DNA from: Chryseobacterium jejuense
GTDB lineage: Bacteria; Bacteroidota; Bacteroidia; Flavobacteriales; Weeksellaceae
DNA: 64,000 nt
Reading direction: 5' to 3'
NCBI RefSeq assembly: GCF_017877355.1
Contig: NZ_JAGIPR010000001.1
Location: 558,001 to 622,000 of the forward strand
Part shown: positions 17,752 through 26,596 of the stretch, piece by piece
Layout of the letters: every line of letters starts with the position of its first letter
Position numbering within the stretch: the stretch's first letter is position 1
Notes under the pieces: generated by a model
Seen by the model: only the letters and a program-made list of their open reading frames with translations
Database searches by the model: none
Told to the model about the DNA's origin: nothing
Program-made: the position numbers and the translations under genes

Positions 17752-18622
17752 TATTTGTGAAAACAGAAAAAGATTTGTTGATTTACGCCATTTTGAAAAT
17801 TATGGCTATCTTTATTTAATGAATGACAGTCATTTCAAAGCCGTAGAGGATGAAGATGCCGAATTTTATGTGTATCATGTCCTTACCGGAAATATTACAA
17901 CAGATATCCATTATCACAGTTCTGCTCAGTTGGTTTATGCAGAAGGCGGTATTGTACATGTCTTTACGGATCTGAAACACTGGTATCTTCCGGCAAGATG
18001 CTTTATGTGGATTCCTGCTGGTACGCCGCATTATCTTTTTTCTACCAGCCCCAAAGTAGATTTATATAATTTTTACTTCAAAAAGGAAGTGGACGAAAAT
18101 GGCTTTTTTGATGAAATTAATATTTATTCAGTCAATGAGTTACTCAGAGAGATGATTTTATACACCAAAGATTGGAATGGGAAAATCACAATAAATGATG
18201 GCGCGAAATATTATTTTCTCAAAGCTTTAAAAGGAGTTTTGCCGGAAAAAAGAGATAAAAAGCTGGCTTTTCCAGTTCAGCATCCGTTTCCCAAAGATGA
18301 AACCTTACTGAAGATAGCCAGATATATTCATGCTAACATGGAGAAGCCTTTAACCATTGAATCTACCGCCAAAGAGTTTGGAATGAGCACAAGAACCCTT
18401 TCCAGGAAATTCAAAGAAATTTTGGGCATGAATTACGTCCGTTTTCTGAGAGCATTAAGAATTACCCGTTCTTTGGAGTTGATGCTGGAAGGAAAGTATA
18501 ATATGTATGAGATTGCGATGATGGTAGGATATAATAGTTTGTCTTCTTTCAGCAATATCTTCAAGAAAATAATTGGAGTAGCACCAACGGAATATCAGCA
18601 GAAATTAAGAGGCGACAGGTAG
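17741..18622 (+). CDS. AraC family transcriptional regulator
   Basis: 293 residues from GTG 17741. The N-terminal part has an AraC-type cupin sensor (HYHSSAQLVYAEGGIVHVF, then WIPAGTPHYLF). The C-terminal ~100 residues hold two helix-turn-helix motifs (IESTAKEFGMSTRTLSRKFKEI and YEIAMMVGYNSLSSFSNIFKKIIGVAPTEY), the classic AraC signature. It is divergent from the MFS/HlyD/TolC operon and most likely regulates it. The start is uncertain: ATG 17819 or 17822 are alternatives but would cut residues before the cupin. Confidence 0.88.
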   Translation: MSDTICENRKRFVDLRHFENYGYLYLMNDSHFKAVEDEDAEFYVYHVLTGNITTDIHYHSSAQLVYAEGGIVHVFTDLKHWYLPARCFMWIPAGTPHYLFSTSPKVDLYNFYFKKEVDENGFFDEINIYSVNELLREMILYTKDWNGKITINDGAKYYFLKALKGVLPEKRDKKLAFPVQHPFPKDETLLKIARYIHANMEKPLTIESTAKEFGMSTRTLSRKFKEILGMNYVRFLRALRITRSLELMLEGKYNMYEIAMMVGYNSLSSFSNIFKKIIGVAPTEYQQKLRGDR

Positions 18623-18633
18623 CGAGCTGGAGG

Positions 18634-18690
18634 GTATTAGAGTATTAGAGTATTAGAGTATTAGAGTATTAGAGTATTAGAGTATTAGAG
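18634..18690. repeat. Tandem 8-bp repeat GTATTAGA, seven copies
   Basis: Seven perfect copies of GTATTAGA start 12 bp after the araC stop. They are preceded by AGCGAGCTGGAG, a word of the dispersed repeat family, and followed by GTGGGAGAGTC. Perfect units suggest recent slippage. Confidence 0.95.
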
Positions 18691-18818
18691 TGGGAGAGTC
18701 TAAGGTGTGTTTTGGGTTTGTAATACATGATGGTGAAAAATGCATTTTTCAGTTTATTAAAAACCATTACAGGTAAATGGAAATATTTCAACTAATATAT
18801 CTTAGAATGTCCTATATT

Positions 18819-18869
18819 CCCCTTCTCTGAAGGGGTGGCTTTTTTGCAGAGCAAAAAGATGGGGTAGTT
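18819..18869. repeat. Two-hairpin intergenic repeat (CCCCTTC...GAAGGGG)
   Basis: CCCCTTCTCTGAAGGGG makes a short hairpin, followed by TGGCTTTTTTGCAGAGC and AAAAAGATGGGGTAGTT. Words of this kind are common dispersed repeats in Flavobacteriia (from memory, not searched). It could also act as a terminator for araC. Confidence 0.5.
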
Positions 18870-18966
18870 AAACTGAAACAAATTTCAATCAAAAACAGGA
18901 ACTACAATCTTTCACAAACGCAGCCTGTCTCCAACCTCCAATCTATTAGCCTTCTCATCTCAACAT

Positions 18967-18998
18967 AAAAAAAACCACTTCAAAAATTGAAGTGGTTC
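18967..18998 (-). terminator. Terminator of the rpsF-rpsR-rplI operon
   Basis: On the minus strand AACCACTTCAATTTTTGAAG forms the hairpin with GTGGTT, followed by eight T residues. Confidence 0.88.
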
Positions 18999-19027
18999 TT
19001 ATATTGTGAGAAATTCTCTGTTGCTTA

Positions 19028-19531
19028 TTAAGCTTCTTCAGATTTAGCTTCTTCCTTCTTAGCAGCAGGAGCAGCTACAACTGGAGCGTCAGATACGATA
19101 TCGAATTCGAAATTGTATTCAACGTTTCTGTGTAATCTGATGTTTGCAGTTACTTTACCAGTTCTCTTGATAGTGTTACCTGGGATTTTGATATATTTCT
19201 TCTCTACAGAAACTCCAGCTTTAGCAAGAGCAGCAGAAAGATCTGCATTATTGATAGATCCGAATAATTTATCACCAGAACCTACTTTTGCAGGGATAGT
19301 AACAGAAGTTTTCTTCAATTGCTCAACTACAGCGTTAGCAGCAGCGATTAATTTAGCTTCTTCTTCTTTTCTAGCTTCTAAAGTAGCTTCTAAAGCAGCT
19401 TTGTTTTTAGGTGTAGCTAAAAGTGCAATTCCTTTAGGTAGTAAGAAGTTTCTTGCATAACCTGGCTTTACACTTACTGTATCAAACTCAAGTCCTAAGT
19501 TTTCTACGTCTTGTTTTAGGATGATATCCAT
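19028..19531 (-). CDS. rplI: 50S ribosomal protein L9 (bL9)
   Basis: 167 residues. The N-terminal domain carries the L9 signature (LGLEFDTVSVKPGYARNFLLPKGIALLAT), followed by the long connecting helix (ALEATLEARKEEEAKLIAAANAVVEQLK) and the C-terminal domain (KLFGSINNADLSAAL). An Ala/Glu/Lys-rich tail (about 15 residues) extends beyond the usual 150. It is the third gene of rpsF-rpsR-rplI, separated from rpsR by 110 bp with a hairpin. Confidence 0.97.
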   Translation of the reverse strand: MDIILKQDVENLGLEFDTVSVKPGYARNFLLPKGIALLATPKNKAALEATLEARKEEEAKLIAAANAVVEQLKKTSVTIPAKVGSGDKLFGSINNADLSAALAKAGVSVEKKYIKIPGNTIKRTGKVTANIRLHRNVEYNFEFDIVSDAPVVAAPAAKKEEAKSEEA

Positions 19532-19601
19532 TGTTGTTGTCCTTTTTTTAGATTTTAGAGTGATCCAAAATCAAGTTAGAATTAATTATTTATTCAGCAA
19601 C

Positions 19602-19627
19602 AAAAGAAGAGATTACTCTCTTCTTTT
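19602..19627 (-). terminator. Intercistronic hairpin between rpsR and rplI
   Basis: A perfect 11-bp inverted repeat, AAAAGAAGAGA and TCTCTTCTTTT, with a 4-base loop. There is no clean T run after it on the minus strand, so it may be an attenuator or mRNA-processing/stability site rather than a full terminator. Confidence 0.5.
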
Positions 19628-19641
19628 ATTTATTTTTTGTC

Positions 19642-19944
19642 TTATTTTAATAAGTCAGCTACGTAAGGTAGTAAAGAAAGGTGTCTTGCTCTTTTGATAG
19701 CAGCAGAAACTTTTCTTTGGTATTTTAAAGAAGTTCCAGTGTATCTTCTTGGTAAGATTTTACCTTGCTCGTTTACAAATTGTAATAAGAAATCAGCATC
19801 TTTGTAATCAACGTGCTTAATTCCGTATTTTTTGAATCTACAATATTTCTTTTCAGATTTTGTATTGATATCAAGTGGAGTAAGGAATTTTACTTCTGAT
19901 TCTCCTCCAGCTGAGGCTTGTTTAGCCATTTCATCTATTGCCAT
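19642..19944 (-). CDS. rpsR: 30S ribosomal protein S18 (bS18)
   Basis: 100 residues. The core matches S18: [39 protein letters not shown], then [22 protein letters not shown]. It binds the S6 protein and 16S rRNA in the small-subunit platform. It sits 33 bp after rpsF in the conserved order S6-S18-L9. The first ~20 residues are a low-complexity extension seen in many Bacteroidetes. Confidence 0.97.
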   Translation of the reverse strand: MAIDEMAKQASAGGESEVKFLTPLDINTKSEKKYCRFKKYGIKHVDYKDADFLLQFVNEQGKILPRRYTGTSLKYQRKVSAAIKRARHLSLLPYVADLLK

Positions 19945-19977
19945 GTCTTGTCTTTTTTAAAAAATAGGGTTAATTAA

Positions 19978-20319
19978 TTAAGCTTTAGCTGATTTTACTT
20001 TAGCTCTTCTAGTTACAGCGTACTCAACAGCGTGCTTGTCAAGTTTTGTAGTAAGGTAACGGATTACTCTCTCGTCACGCTTGAATGCTAATTCTAAGTC
20101 AGCTACTACAGAACCTTCTCCTTTAAATTCGATTAAAGTATAGAACCCATTCTTTTTCAATTGGATTGGGTAAGCTAATTTTTTTAATCCCCAGTTTTCT
20201 TTAGCAACGATTTCGCAGTTCTTTTCTTTGATAAGATCTACATACTTGTTCACTGCTTCCTCTACCTGTGACTCAGATAGAACGGGAGTTAAAATGAAAA
20301 CAGTTTCGTAATTGTTCAT
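19978..20319 (-). CDS. rpsF: 30S ribosomal protein S6 (bS6)
   Basis: 113 residues. It starts [21 protein letters not shown] and contains [25 protein letters not shown], both typical of S6. It forms the S6-S18 heterodimer in the 30S platform. First gene of the operon, with a strong promoter at 20354-20385. Confidence 0.97.
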   Translation of the reverse strand: MNNYETVFILTPVLSESQVEEAVNKYVDLIKEKNCEIVAKENWGLKKLAYPIQLKKNGFYTLIEFKGEGSVVADLELAFKRDERVIRYLTTKLDKHAVEYAVTRRAKVKSAKA

Positions 20320-20353
20320 AATGTTAAATGAATTTGTTAATTATTTCGAGGTG

Positions 20354-20385
20354 CAAAATTAGAAATTATATTTGTAATATGCAAA
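20354..20385 (-). promoter_or_regulatory. Promoter of rpsF-rpsR-rplI
   Basis: On the minus strand TTTG (20382-20385) is followed after exactly 20 bp by TAATTTTG (20354-20361), a full match to the Bacteroidetes consensus. The 5' leader would be about 30 nt. Confidence 0.8.
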
Positions 20386-20473
20386 CGTATTGATGAAATA
20401 ATGGAGTGTTAATCGTTGAAGTTTGAGTATTGATGGCATTTTTTATACCTTTACTGGAAGAATTTTTTATTTC

Positions 20474-21076
20474 ATGAAAACTAAAATTTATACGCTGCCG
20501 CTGTTGCTGATGGGAATTGTCTGCTATTCACAGGATAAGATTTCCAAGAAAAATGGAACTTCTTTTGATGCTAAAATTATAGAAGTCGGAGCTTCAAATA
20601 TTACTTACAAAGAATTGGATTATCTGGATGGGCCTAGCCACTCATTAAACAAATCAGAAATTTACAAAATCACTTATGCTAACGGAAAGGAAGATCTTCT
20701 GGGAAAATATCATAATGTGGATGAAGTGAAGGCTTTTATTGCTGATAAAATTAAAGTATTTGGAGCAGATAGGGATAATGGAATGCTAAGACTTGCTGCT
20801 GAATTCGAAGGAAATAATATTAGAGTAAATTCGGTAGATAAAAATGGGAAACTCTATTATGAAGGAGATTTGTGGGATTTGAGCAAAGTTGTAGAGTTTC
20901 ATAAAGTATCCAAAAGGAAAAATGGGGATGCATTTTTAAATATAGTAACCTACAAAGTGAAAAGATCAAGTGAAAAACTGGATAAGCTGGTGATTAGAGT
21001 CATAAATTATGAAATAGCTGAAGAACTATCGGAAGCCTTTAAAGACCTAAATATAATGCTAAAAAAAGATCTGTAA
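20474..21076 (+). CDS. Secreted hypothetical protein
   Basis: 200 residues from ATG 20474; a longer frame from 20423 would place the signal peptide internally, so it is rejected. MKTKIYTLPLLLMGIVCYSQ is a signal peptide. The mature part begins DKISKKNGTSFDAKIIEVGASNITYKELDYLDGPSHSLNKSEIYKITYANGKEDLL, a pattern I have seen in small Bacteroidetes exported proteins of unknown function that follow one-strand-per-repeat beta folds. No catalytic motif is seen. It is divergent from rpsF. Confidence 0.7.
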   Translation: MKTKIYTLPLLLMGIVCYSQDKISKKNGTSFDAKIIEVGASNITYKELDYLDGPSHSLNKSEIYKITYANGKEDLLGKYHNVDEVKAFIADKIKVFGADRDNGMLRLAAEFEGNNIRVNSVDKNGKLYYEGDLWDLSKVVEFHKVSKRKNGDAFLNIVTYKVKRSSEKLDKLVIRVINYEIAEELSEAFKDLNIMLKKDL

Positions 21077-21094
21077 ACAACAGGTCTTTTTTAT
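21064..21094 (+). terminator. Terminator overlapping the end of the 20474-21076 gene
   Basis: AAAAGATCTGT pairs with ACAGGTCTTTT (one G-T pair), followed by TTTATT. The stem includes the stop codon. Confidence 0.7.
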
Positions 21095-21104
21095 TATAGG
21101 AAGT

Positions 21105-22454
21105 TTAGTCTTTTCTGAGTTCCGTTAAAAAATTCACTTTCAATACATCGTACAAAGAATGTCTGCTTACTAAGATAGAAGCAATGGAAGAAACCATGCC
21201 GGCAAGCATCAGATGAAAAATCAATGAATGCCTGTCAGTCATTTCCAGTACAATAATGGCTGATGTAAATGGAGCTCTGGTAATTCCGGTAAGAAAAGCA
21301 ACCATTCCCCCTAAAACGACTACGTTGGTTTCATTGGGAGTTAAATGAATCACTCCTGAAATAACAGATCCGATACTTGCTCCTGCGGATAAAGCTGGAG
21401 CGAAAATACCACCGGCACCTCCGGAAGTAAAGGATAGGGCAGGACCAAGCATTCTTAAAATAGGAACATACCAATCTTCATGTTTATCCTTTGTAAAAAG
21501 TACCCGTTCCATGATTTCCTTTCCTGAACCCAAAATTTCACGATTAATGAAATAGGCGATAGAGGCAATAATTAAAGCACATACAACCAGAAATGCAACA
21601 TTAGCTCTATCTGTTTTCAGCGTTTTCCTTTTCCAGCCATTGATTTTAAGCATAATTACGGAAAGCTGACTTGCCATAATTCCGGCAGTAGCTGCTACCA
21701 GTATGATAGGAAACATCACCATGAGAGAAACATCATTGGTTTTTGGATACCCTAAATACAAATAAGATCCGGCTAAAGTTTGGGCTGTAAGACCAGCGAT
21801 AATGACCGCTGTAAATAAAGCTGTTTTAAAGTAATTGATATGTGTTTTTGATAATTCCTCTACGGCAAAAACAATCCCGCCAAGAGGAGTGTTAAAAGCC
21901 GCCGCAAGACCTGCTGCTGCACCTGTCATAATCATATTCTTCTTAGATATTTTCGGCCACCAATCTGGAAGGTATTCATTTACTTTTCTGAAAACAGAGC
22001 CTGCAATCTGGATGGTAGGACCTTCGCGGCCTACGGCACCACCACCAATCACCAAAATTACAGACGAAATAATTTTGAAAATAATGATTTTTAAGCTTAA
22101 AAGGCTTCTGATCTTTTTATGCTCTTTCGGATTAGCGAGTTCTACTGCCGCCATCACTTGGGGAATGCCACTTCCTTTAGCATTGGGTGCAAATTCCTTT
22201 ACCAGCCACCACGAAAGCACAAATCCTATGGGAGCAATAATGAAAATCATCCATGCATGCCACTCAAAAATAAAGTTCATGAGATGTTCACCCCAGGCAA
22301 ATACCTCTGCATACAATACTGCAAAAAAACCGGTAATCACAGATCCAATCCAAAAGGGAATGGCTTGCAAAAGATTGTGCTTCAGCTGTTCATTCCGGAT
22401 GTTGTCAAAGGATTTCTTTATGGATTGGCGAATAAGGATGAGGATTTTCAGCAT
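21105..22454 (-). CDS. ClC family chloride channel/transporter
   Basis: 449 residues with about 10-12 hydrophobic helices. The selectivity motifs are present: GSGIP (in NAKGSGIPQVM), GREGP with the gating glutamate (GGAVGREGPTIQ), and GGxFxP as GGIFAPALS. A glutamate in FAVEEL lies at the region where exchangers carry the proton glutamate, so a Cl-/H+ exchanger is possible. There is no C-terminal CBS domain. Probably monocistronic. Confidence 0.93.
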   Translation of the reverse strand: MLKILILIRQSIKKSFDNIRNEQLKHNLLQAIPFWIGSVITGFFAVLYAEVFAWGEHLMNFIFEWHAWMIFIIAPIGFVLSWWLVKEFAPNAKGSGIPQVMAAVELANPKEHKKIRSLLSLKIIIFKIISSVILVIGGGAVGREGPTIQIAGSVFRKVNEYLPDWWPKISKKNMIMTGAAAGLAAAFNTPLGGIVFAVEELSKTHINYFKTALFTAVIIAGLTAQTLAGSYLYLGYPKTNDVSLMVMFPIILVAATAGIMASQLSVIMLKINGWKRKTLKTDRANVAFLVVCALIIASIAYFINREILGSGKEIMERVLFTKDKHEDWYVPILRMLGPALSFTSGGAGGIFAPALSAGASIGSVISGVIHLTPNETNVVVLGGMVAFLTGITRAPFTSAIIVLEMTDRHSLIFHLMLAGMVSSIASILVSRHSLYDVLKVNFLTELRKD

Positions 22455-22606
22455 TTATTATTTTTGAGAGATGAAATTACAGCAAATTTTTGAGAATTAT
22501 ATTTCTTTTAAAGATTTTTGAAATGATTTAAAATATAATCAGGAATATAAAAATACATGATTTTTTTATAAAGTTTATAATTGTTGAAAAAAGTTTGGGA
22601 AAATAG

Positions 22607-22640
22607 AAGGCCTTGACTTTTAGTCAAGGCCCCCTATTTT
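22607..22640 (-). terminator. Terminator after the serine hydrolase gene
   Basis: GGCCTTGACTTTTAGTCAAG followed by GCC is a 9-bp stem with a short loop. A T-rich tail is present on the minus strand. Confidence 0.65.
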
Positions 22641-22664
22641 TAGACTCAATATTTTAGGACAAAA

Positions 22665-24095
22665 TTATTTCTTTTTCGTCAGATCCTCTATTTTATTAAT
22701 CATTTTTAGAGCATTGGTATTTTCCGGATTTAATGCTAATGATTTTTTATAATTTTCTAATGCTAAAGCATAATTTTTGGCTGAAAAATATCCTTCACCC
22801 AAACTGTCAAAAGAATTTGCTGATTGTGGATTTTCCTTAACGTTGATTGCGAAAACTTTAACTGCTTCATCAGTTCTTGAGTTTCTCAATAAAATATAAC
22901 CTATGTCGTTCAGTGTATTTTCAAAATTCCATTTTGGATTTTTGGCTTTTAGGGAATAATAGATTTTCTCAGCATCAGGATTGTTTTTTTTAGAAAACTC
23001 GGAGATGATGGTTTCTTCTGCTGATGAATAGTCGTCTGTTAAAGTTTTATCAATCATAGCAGCAATGTGATTAATAATGCGGTATTGGATAGGGAATAAG
23101 CTGTACCCATTAGACATCATAACGATTGCCATATTATTTTGTGGATAAATTTTATAAGCACTTACATTTCCACCAGAAAAATTGTATGAGGCTATATTAT
23201 TCACTCTACTGATGTCCCATCCATAGGTGAAAACATCTTTTTTATTACCAAAGTCAAAGGGCTGCCACATCATGTCTTTTGTTTTTTGATGGAGGAAATC
23301 GTTTTTACTAAGGTGGCTGCTCCATTTTAAAAATGCCGGAAGGGTTATGGCTATTCCATTGGCAGAATGTGCTCTTGTTCCACTAATGTCCGTAGATTTT
23401 TCATATTGTTTTCTTTCAGAATTGTAGTTGTATTTTACAACACGGTGAGGAATTTTTTCAAGAGCATTTGAAGAAAAAACAACTTGTTTTTTAGAATCTG
23501 AAAACTGATTGTTCATAATGAAGTTTTCAAAAGACTGTCCCGTTATTTTTTCAATAATCATGGTAAGAAGAAAATAGTTCGTTTGATTATAACTGAATTG
23601 ATTTCCTGTTTTAAATTCCATTTTTTCCTTAGCCAGCCGTTCAATAACCTTGGTATTAGAATCATCTATGGAGATCTCATTAAAGGCGATAAGGTTTGGA
23701 ATTCCGGAAGAATGGGTTAACAGGTTTTTTACTTTAACCTCCTGCCATTCTTTAGGCAGGTTTTCAATATATTTTGAAATATTGTCTTCCAAAGATAATT
23801 GACCTTTTTCAATCAGTTGAAAAGCGCCAACATTTGATATTAACTTAGAGGTTGAATATATCCTGAACATTGAATTGGAATCAACCTTTTTATCATTTTC
23901 CAGAGTTTCCTTACCATAATACTGTTGAAAAACGATCTGGTCATCTTTGATAATTCCAATAGCCAAACCTGGGATCTGATTGATTGTCATCACTTCTTTC
24001 ACGTACCGATCAATTAATGCAGATTGTTCAGTTTTCTGTGTGTAGGCCATTATCGAAGTGCTTAAAGCAAATGTGGTTAAAATGAATTGTTTCAT
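22665..24095 (-). CDS. Serine hydrolase (beta-lactamase-like) with C-terminal TPR repeats
   Basis: 476 residues. A signal peptide (first ~20) is followed by a class C beta-lactamase/D-aminopeptidase-like domain with the S81-x-x-K84 catalytic pair in IYSTSKLISN, a YxN-like element in FSYNQTNYF, and a typical LLTHSSGIPN. Residues about 360-470 contain TPR-like helices (ANSFDSLGEGYFSAKNYALALENYKKSLALNPEN). Family members hydrolyse or transfer D-amino acid peptides or esters in the periplasm. This is not evidence of antibiotic resistance. Single-gene unit with a terminator after it. Confidence 0.87.
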   Translation of the reverse strand: MKQFILTTFALSTSIMAYTQKTEQSALIDRYVKEVMTINQIPGLAIGIIKDDQIVFQQYYGKETLENDKKVDSNSMFRIYSTSKLISNVGAFQLIEKGQLSLEDNISKYIENLPKEWQEVKVKNLLTHSSGIPNLIAFNEISIDDSNTKVIERLAKEKMEFKTGNQFSYNQTNYFLLTMIIEKITGQSFENFIMNNQFSDSKKQVVFSSNALEKIPHRVVKYNYNSERKQYEKSTDISGTRAHSANGIAITLPAFLKWSSHLSKNDFLHQKTKDMMWQPFDFGNKKDVFTYGWDISRVNNIASYNFSGGNVSAYKIYPQNNMAIVMMSNGYSLFPIQYRIINHIAAMIDKTLTDDYSSAEETIISEFSKKNNPDAEKIYYSLKAKNPKWNFENTLNDIGYILLRNSRTDEAVKVFAINVKENPQSANSFDSLGEGYFSAKNYALALENYKKSLALNPENTNALKMINKIEDLTKKK

Positions 24096-24178
24096 ATATA
24101 ATTTGGTTCTGTTTTATAAAAGACAATTTGAACCCAGGTTATATTACCTCGTAATTCAAATACACACAGATTAGTCCA

Positions 24179-24212
24179 CAAAAAAACCTCCGATTAAAAA
24201 TCGAAGGTTTTA
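24179..24212 (-). terminator. Terminator after the E2 gene
   Basis: On the minus strand AAAACCTTCGATTTTTAATC and then GGAGGTTTTTTT form a stem with a long T run. Confidence 0.82.
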
Positions 24213-24265
24213 TATTTGTTATAGAATCAGTGGTAAGAAATTACTTATTGCTGATTACTCATGAC

Positions 24266-25573
24266 TTATATTTCTGTGTTCAGATCCCAGTTTTCTAGGT
24301 AGTCATGAACATGTTTCAGCATCATTCCACCTAGAGAACCGTCTACCACTCTGTGGTCATAAGAGTGAGACATGAACATCAGGTTTCTGATTGCAATTAC
24401 GTCACCATCAGCTGTTTCAAGAACTGCAGGTTTCTTAACGATAGCTCCGATAGCAAGGATTGCAACCTGTGGCTGAGGAATAATTGGTGTTCCCATAAGG
24501 TTTCCAAAGCTTCCAACGTTAGAGATGGTATAAGTAGCTCCCTGAGTATCTTCCGGTCTTAATTTCTTGTTTCTGGCTCTGTAAGCTAAATCATTGATTG
24601 CTTTAGCAAGACCTGAAAGAGATAACTGGTCTGCATTTTTAATTACAGGAACAATAAGGTTTCCGTCTGGTAGAGCAGTTGCCATACCGATGTTGATGTT
24701 TTTCTTTTTAATGATGTTTTCACCACTTATAGAAACATTAATCATTGGGAAATCCTGGATTGCTTTTACTACAGCTTTCACAAAAATAGGCATGAAAGTA
24801 AGCTTTTCTCCTTCACGTTTTTCGAAGACCGCTTTGTTTTTATTTCTCCATTTTACAACGTTGGTAACGTCTGTTTCAATGAAAGAAGTTACGTGTGGAG
24901 CAATTTGTTTTGCTTTCACCATGTTTTCAGCGATGATCTTTCTCATTCTATCCATCGGAATGATTTCGTCACCTGCAGCGGCAGTAATTGTTGCAGCTGG
25001 TGCTGAAACAGGAGCTGGAGCAGAAACTGTTTGCTGAACCGGAGCAGCCTGTTGAGCAGGTTGGCTTCCTCTGTTAGCAACGTAAGCTAAAATATCTTCT
25101 TTAGTAATCCTTCCTTCTAAACCGCTTCCTTTGATAGATTTCAGTTCAGCTTCAGAAATATTTTCCTGTTGTGCAATTGATTTTACAAGTGGAGATAAAT
25201 AAAGGTCTCCTGAGAATTCTACATTGGATGCAGCTACAGTTTGTAAAGGCTGCTCAATAGTTGTTAAAGTTTCAGTATCCGGAGTCGCTGCTGGTGTTTC
25301 AGAGGTTACTTCCTCAGAAGCAGAACCTTCTCCTTCAATTTCTAAAATAGCAATGGCCTCACCTACTTTTGCAACTTCATCTTTTTGCTTTAAAATTTTT
25401 ACGATTTTTCCCGAAACTGGTGTCGGAACGTCTGAATCTACTTTATCTGTTGCAATTTCTACTACAGAGTCATCCTCTTTTACGTTATCACCTTCATTGA
25501 ATAACCAAGTGATAATTGTCGCTTCCATAACCCCTTCTCCCATGGAAGGAAGCAATAATTTGTATTCTGCCAT
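24266..25573 (-). CDS. 2-oxo acid dehydrogenase E2 component, branched-chain type
   Basis: 435 residues. The lipoyl domain carries K44 in EIATDKVDSD, followed by an Ala/Pro/Gln-rich linker, an E3-binding domain (VKSIAQQENISEAELKSIKGSGLEGRITKEDI), and the catalytic domain ending with H407 and D411 in YDHRVVDG. The lipoyl start PSMGEGVMEATI resembles the E2 of branched-chain 2-oxo acid dehydrogenase in Bacteroidetes. No E1 or E3 gene lies next to it, so the complex's other genes are elsewhere. It is 63 bp from the upstream SAM hydrolase gene, possibly in one operon. Confidence 0.9.
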   Translation of the reverse strand: MAEYKLLLPSMGEGVMEATIITWLFNEGDNVKEDDSVVEIATDKVDSDVPTPVSGKIVKILKQKDEVAKVGEAIAILEIEGEGSASEEVTSETPAATPDTETLTTIEQPLQTVAASNVEFSGDLYLSPLVKSIAQQENISEAELKSIKGSGLEGRITKEDILAYVANRGSQPAQQAAPVQQTVSAPAPVSAPAATITAAAGDEIIPMDRMRKIIAENMVKAKQIAPHVTSFIETDVTNVVKWRNKNKAVFEKREGEKLTFMPIFVKAVVKAIQDFPMINVSISGENIIKKKNINIGMATALPDGNLIVPVIKNADQLSLSGLAKAINDLAYRARNKKLRPEDTQGATYTISNVGSFGNLMGTPIIPQPQVAILAIGAIVKKPAVLETADGDVIAIRNLMFMSHSYDHRVVDGSLGGMMLKHVHDYLENWDLNTEI

Positions 25574-25636
25574 TTTTGATTTTTAGATTTTGACAAATAT
25601 ATAAAAAAAATCGGTTTTTTTATGAAATATATAATT

Positions 25637-26464
25637 TTACGTGAATTCAATGTAGATATTTTCTCCTACATTCAGTCCAAACAGGCTTTTAGCTCCGTTT
25701 TTCTTGCTACCTTTATAGATAGTAAGCTCCAATAACTGACTGTCATTGAAGATTGCTGCGGACTGCCCATGGAATTCCGTCTCCCTTTCCCAGTCTGAAA
25801 CTACTTCCGTGTGGCTGGAAAAGATCCTTGAAAGACTCAGGTTTCTGAATTTTATGGTAAATCCATTGTATCCTTTGCTGATATTTTCAAAGAAATCTTG
25901 ATTGATATTTGAGATTATATTTCCGAAATTATCAATATAAGTAACTTCACCAATAATCATTCCTTCAGATTCATTATAAACAGCTCTTGGGAACATGAGT
26001 TGCTTAACAGTATCTATTTTTCTTCCGATTACTTCCGGAAGGCCGCCATTCGCCAGATGTACAGCAGCAGGAACAAAAATGTCTGTAGAAGTGAAATTGA
26101 TGACATCATCAAAACGATTGTTAAGTGTGATCTCATAGATTGCTTCCGGTTTAATATCAAAAAAGATTAGGCTTAAAAGACCGTTGTCTGCTGTCAAAAA
26201 GTAAGAGCCATCAGCTTTATAAAGGATATTTTTTCTCGATTTATGGTAAAAACTGTCCACAGAAATAATATGGATGCTTCCTTTTGGAAAATATTTATAA
26301 GCGTTTCTTACAATATAAGACGTTTGTATAAGATTGAATGCCTGGATGTCGTGGGTTATATCAATAATATTAACCTCAGGATTTAGAGACAGAATTTTGC
26401 CTTTCACAGCGGCAACTCTGTAATCTAAATTTCCGAAATCCGAAGTAAGGGTAATAATTGACAT
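25637..26464 (-). CDS. S-adenosylmethionine hydrolase (DUF62 family)
   Basis: 275 residues from ATG 26464; a TTG two codons earlier is less likely. The DUF62 pattern is clear: TLTSDFGNLDYRVAAVKGKI, VNIIDITHDIQAFNLIQTSYIVRNAYKYFP, HIISVD, and a C-terminal beta-barrel (VTYIDNFGNIISNI). Characterised relatives split SAM to adenosine and methionine using water; the fluorinase/chlorinase branch uses halide. This one most resembles the hydrolases by its aromatic/acidic motifs, but I cannot decide the nucleophile from sequence alone. Divergent from phoH. Confidence 0.88.
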   Translation of the reverse strand: MSIITLTSDFGNLDYRVAAVKGKILSLNPEVNIIDITHDIQAFNLIQTSYIVRNAYKYFPKGSIHIISVDSFYHKSRKNILYKADGSYFLTADNGLLSLIFFDIKPEAIYEITLNNRFDDVINFTSTDIFVPAAVHLANGGLPEVIGRKIDTVKQLMFPRAVYNESEGMIIGEVTYIDNFGNIISNINQDFFENISKGYNGFTIKFRNLSLSRIFSSHTEVVSDWERETEFHGQSAAIFNDSQLLELTIYKGSKKNGAKSLFGLNVGENIYIEFT

Positions 26465-26527
26465 GAGCAATTTATAGAATAGTGTAGTCTTGCAAAGTTA
26501 TTTAAAATAAAAAGAAAGCCCGAAAGA

Positions 26528-26555
26528 TTGTTGAAAAGAATTTGATATAAATTTG
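26528..26555 (+). promoter_or_regulatory. Promoter of phoH
   Basis: TTG (26528-26530) is followed after 17 bp by TAAATTTG (26548-26555). The ATG is 42 bp downstream. Confidence 0.65.
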
Positions 26556-26596
26556 AAAAAAAGCTTTAATTTTAAAATCTAAAATAAAAATACTGC

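Noticed and set aside
18634-18690. A CRISPR array
   Set aside because: The unit is 8 bp with no spacers.
21835-22493. 210- and 124-residue plus-strand frames over the ClC gene
   Set aside because: These are long only because the membrane-protein codons lack stops in antisense; no recognisable domain.
22665-24095. A beta-lactamase resistance gene
   Set aside because: It shares the fold, but the TPR tail and family pattern fit a periplasmic serine hydrolase; nothing supports resistance.
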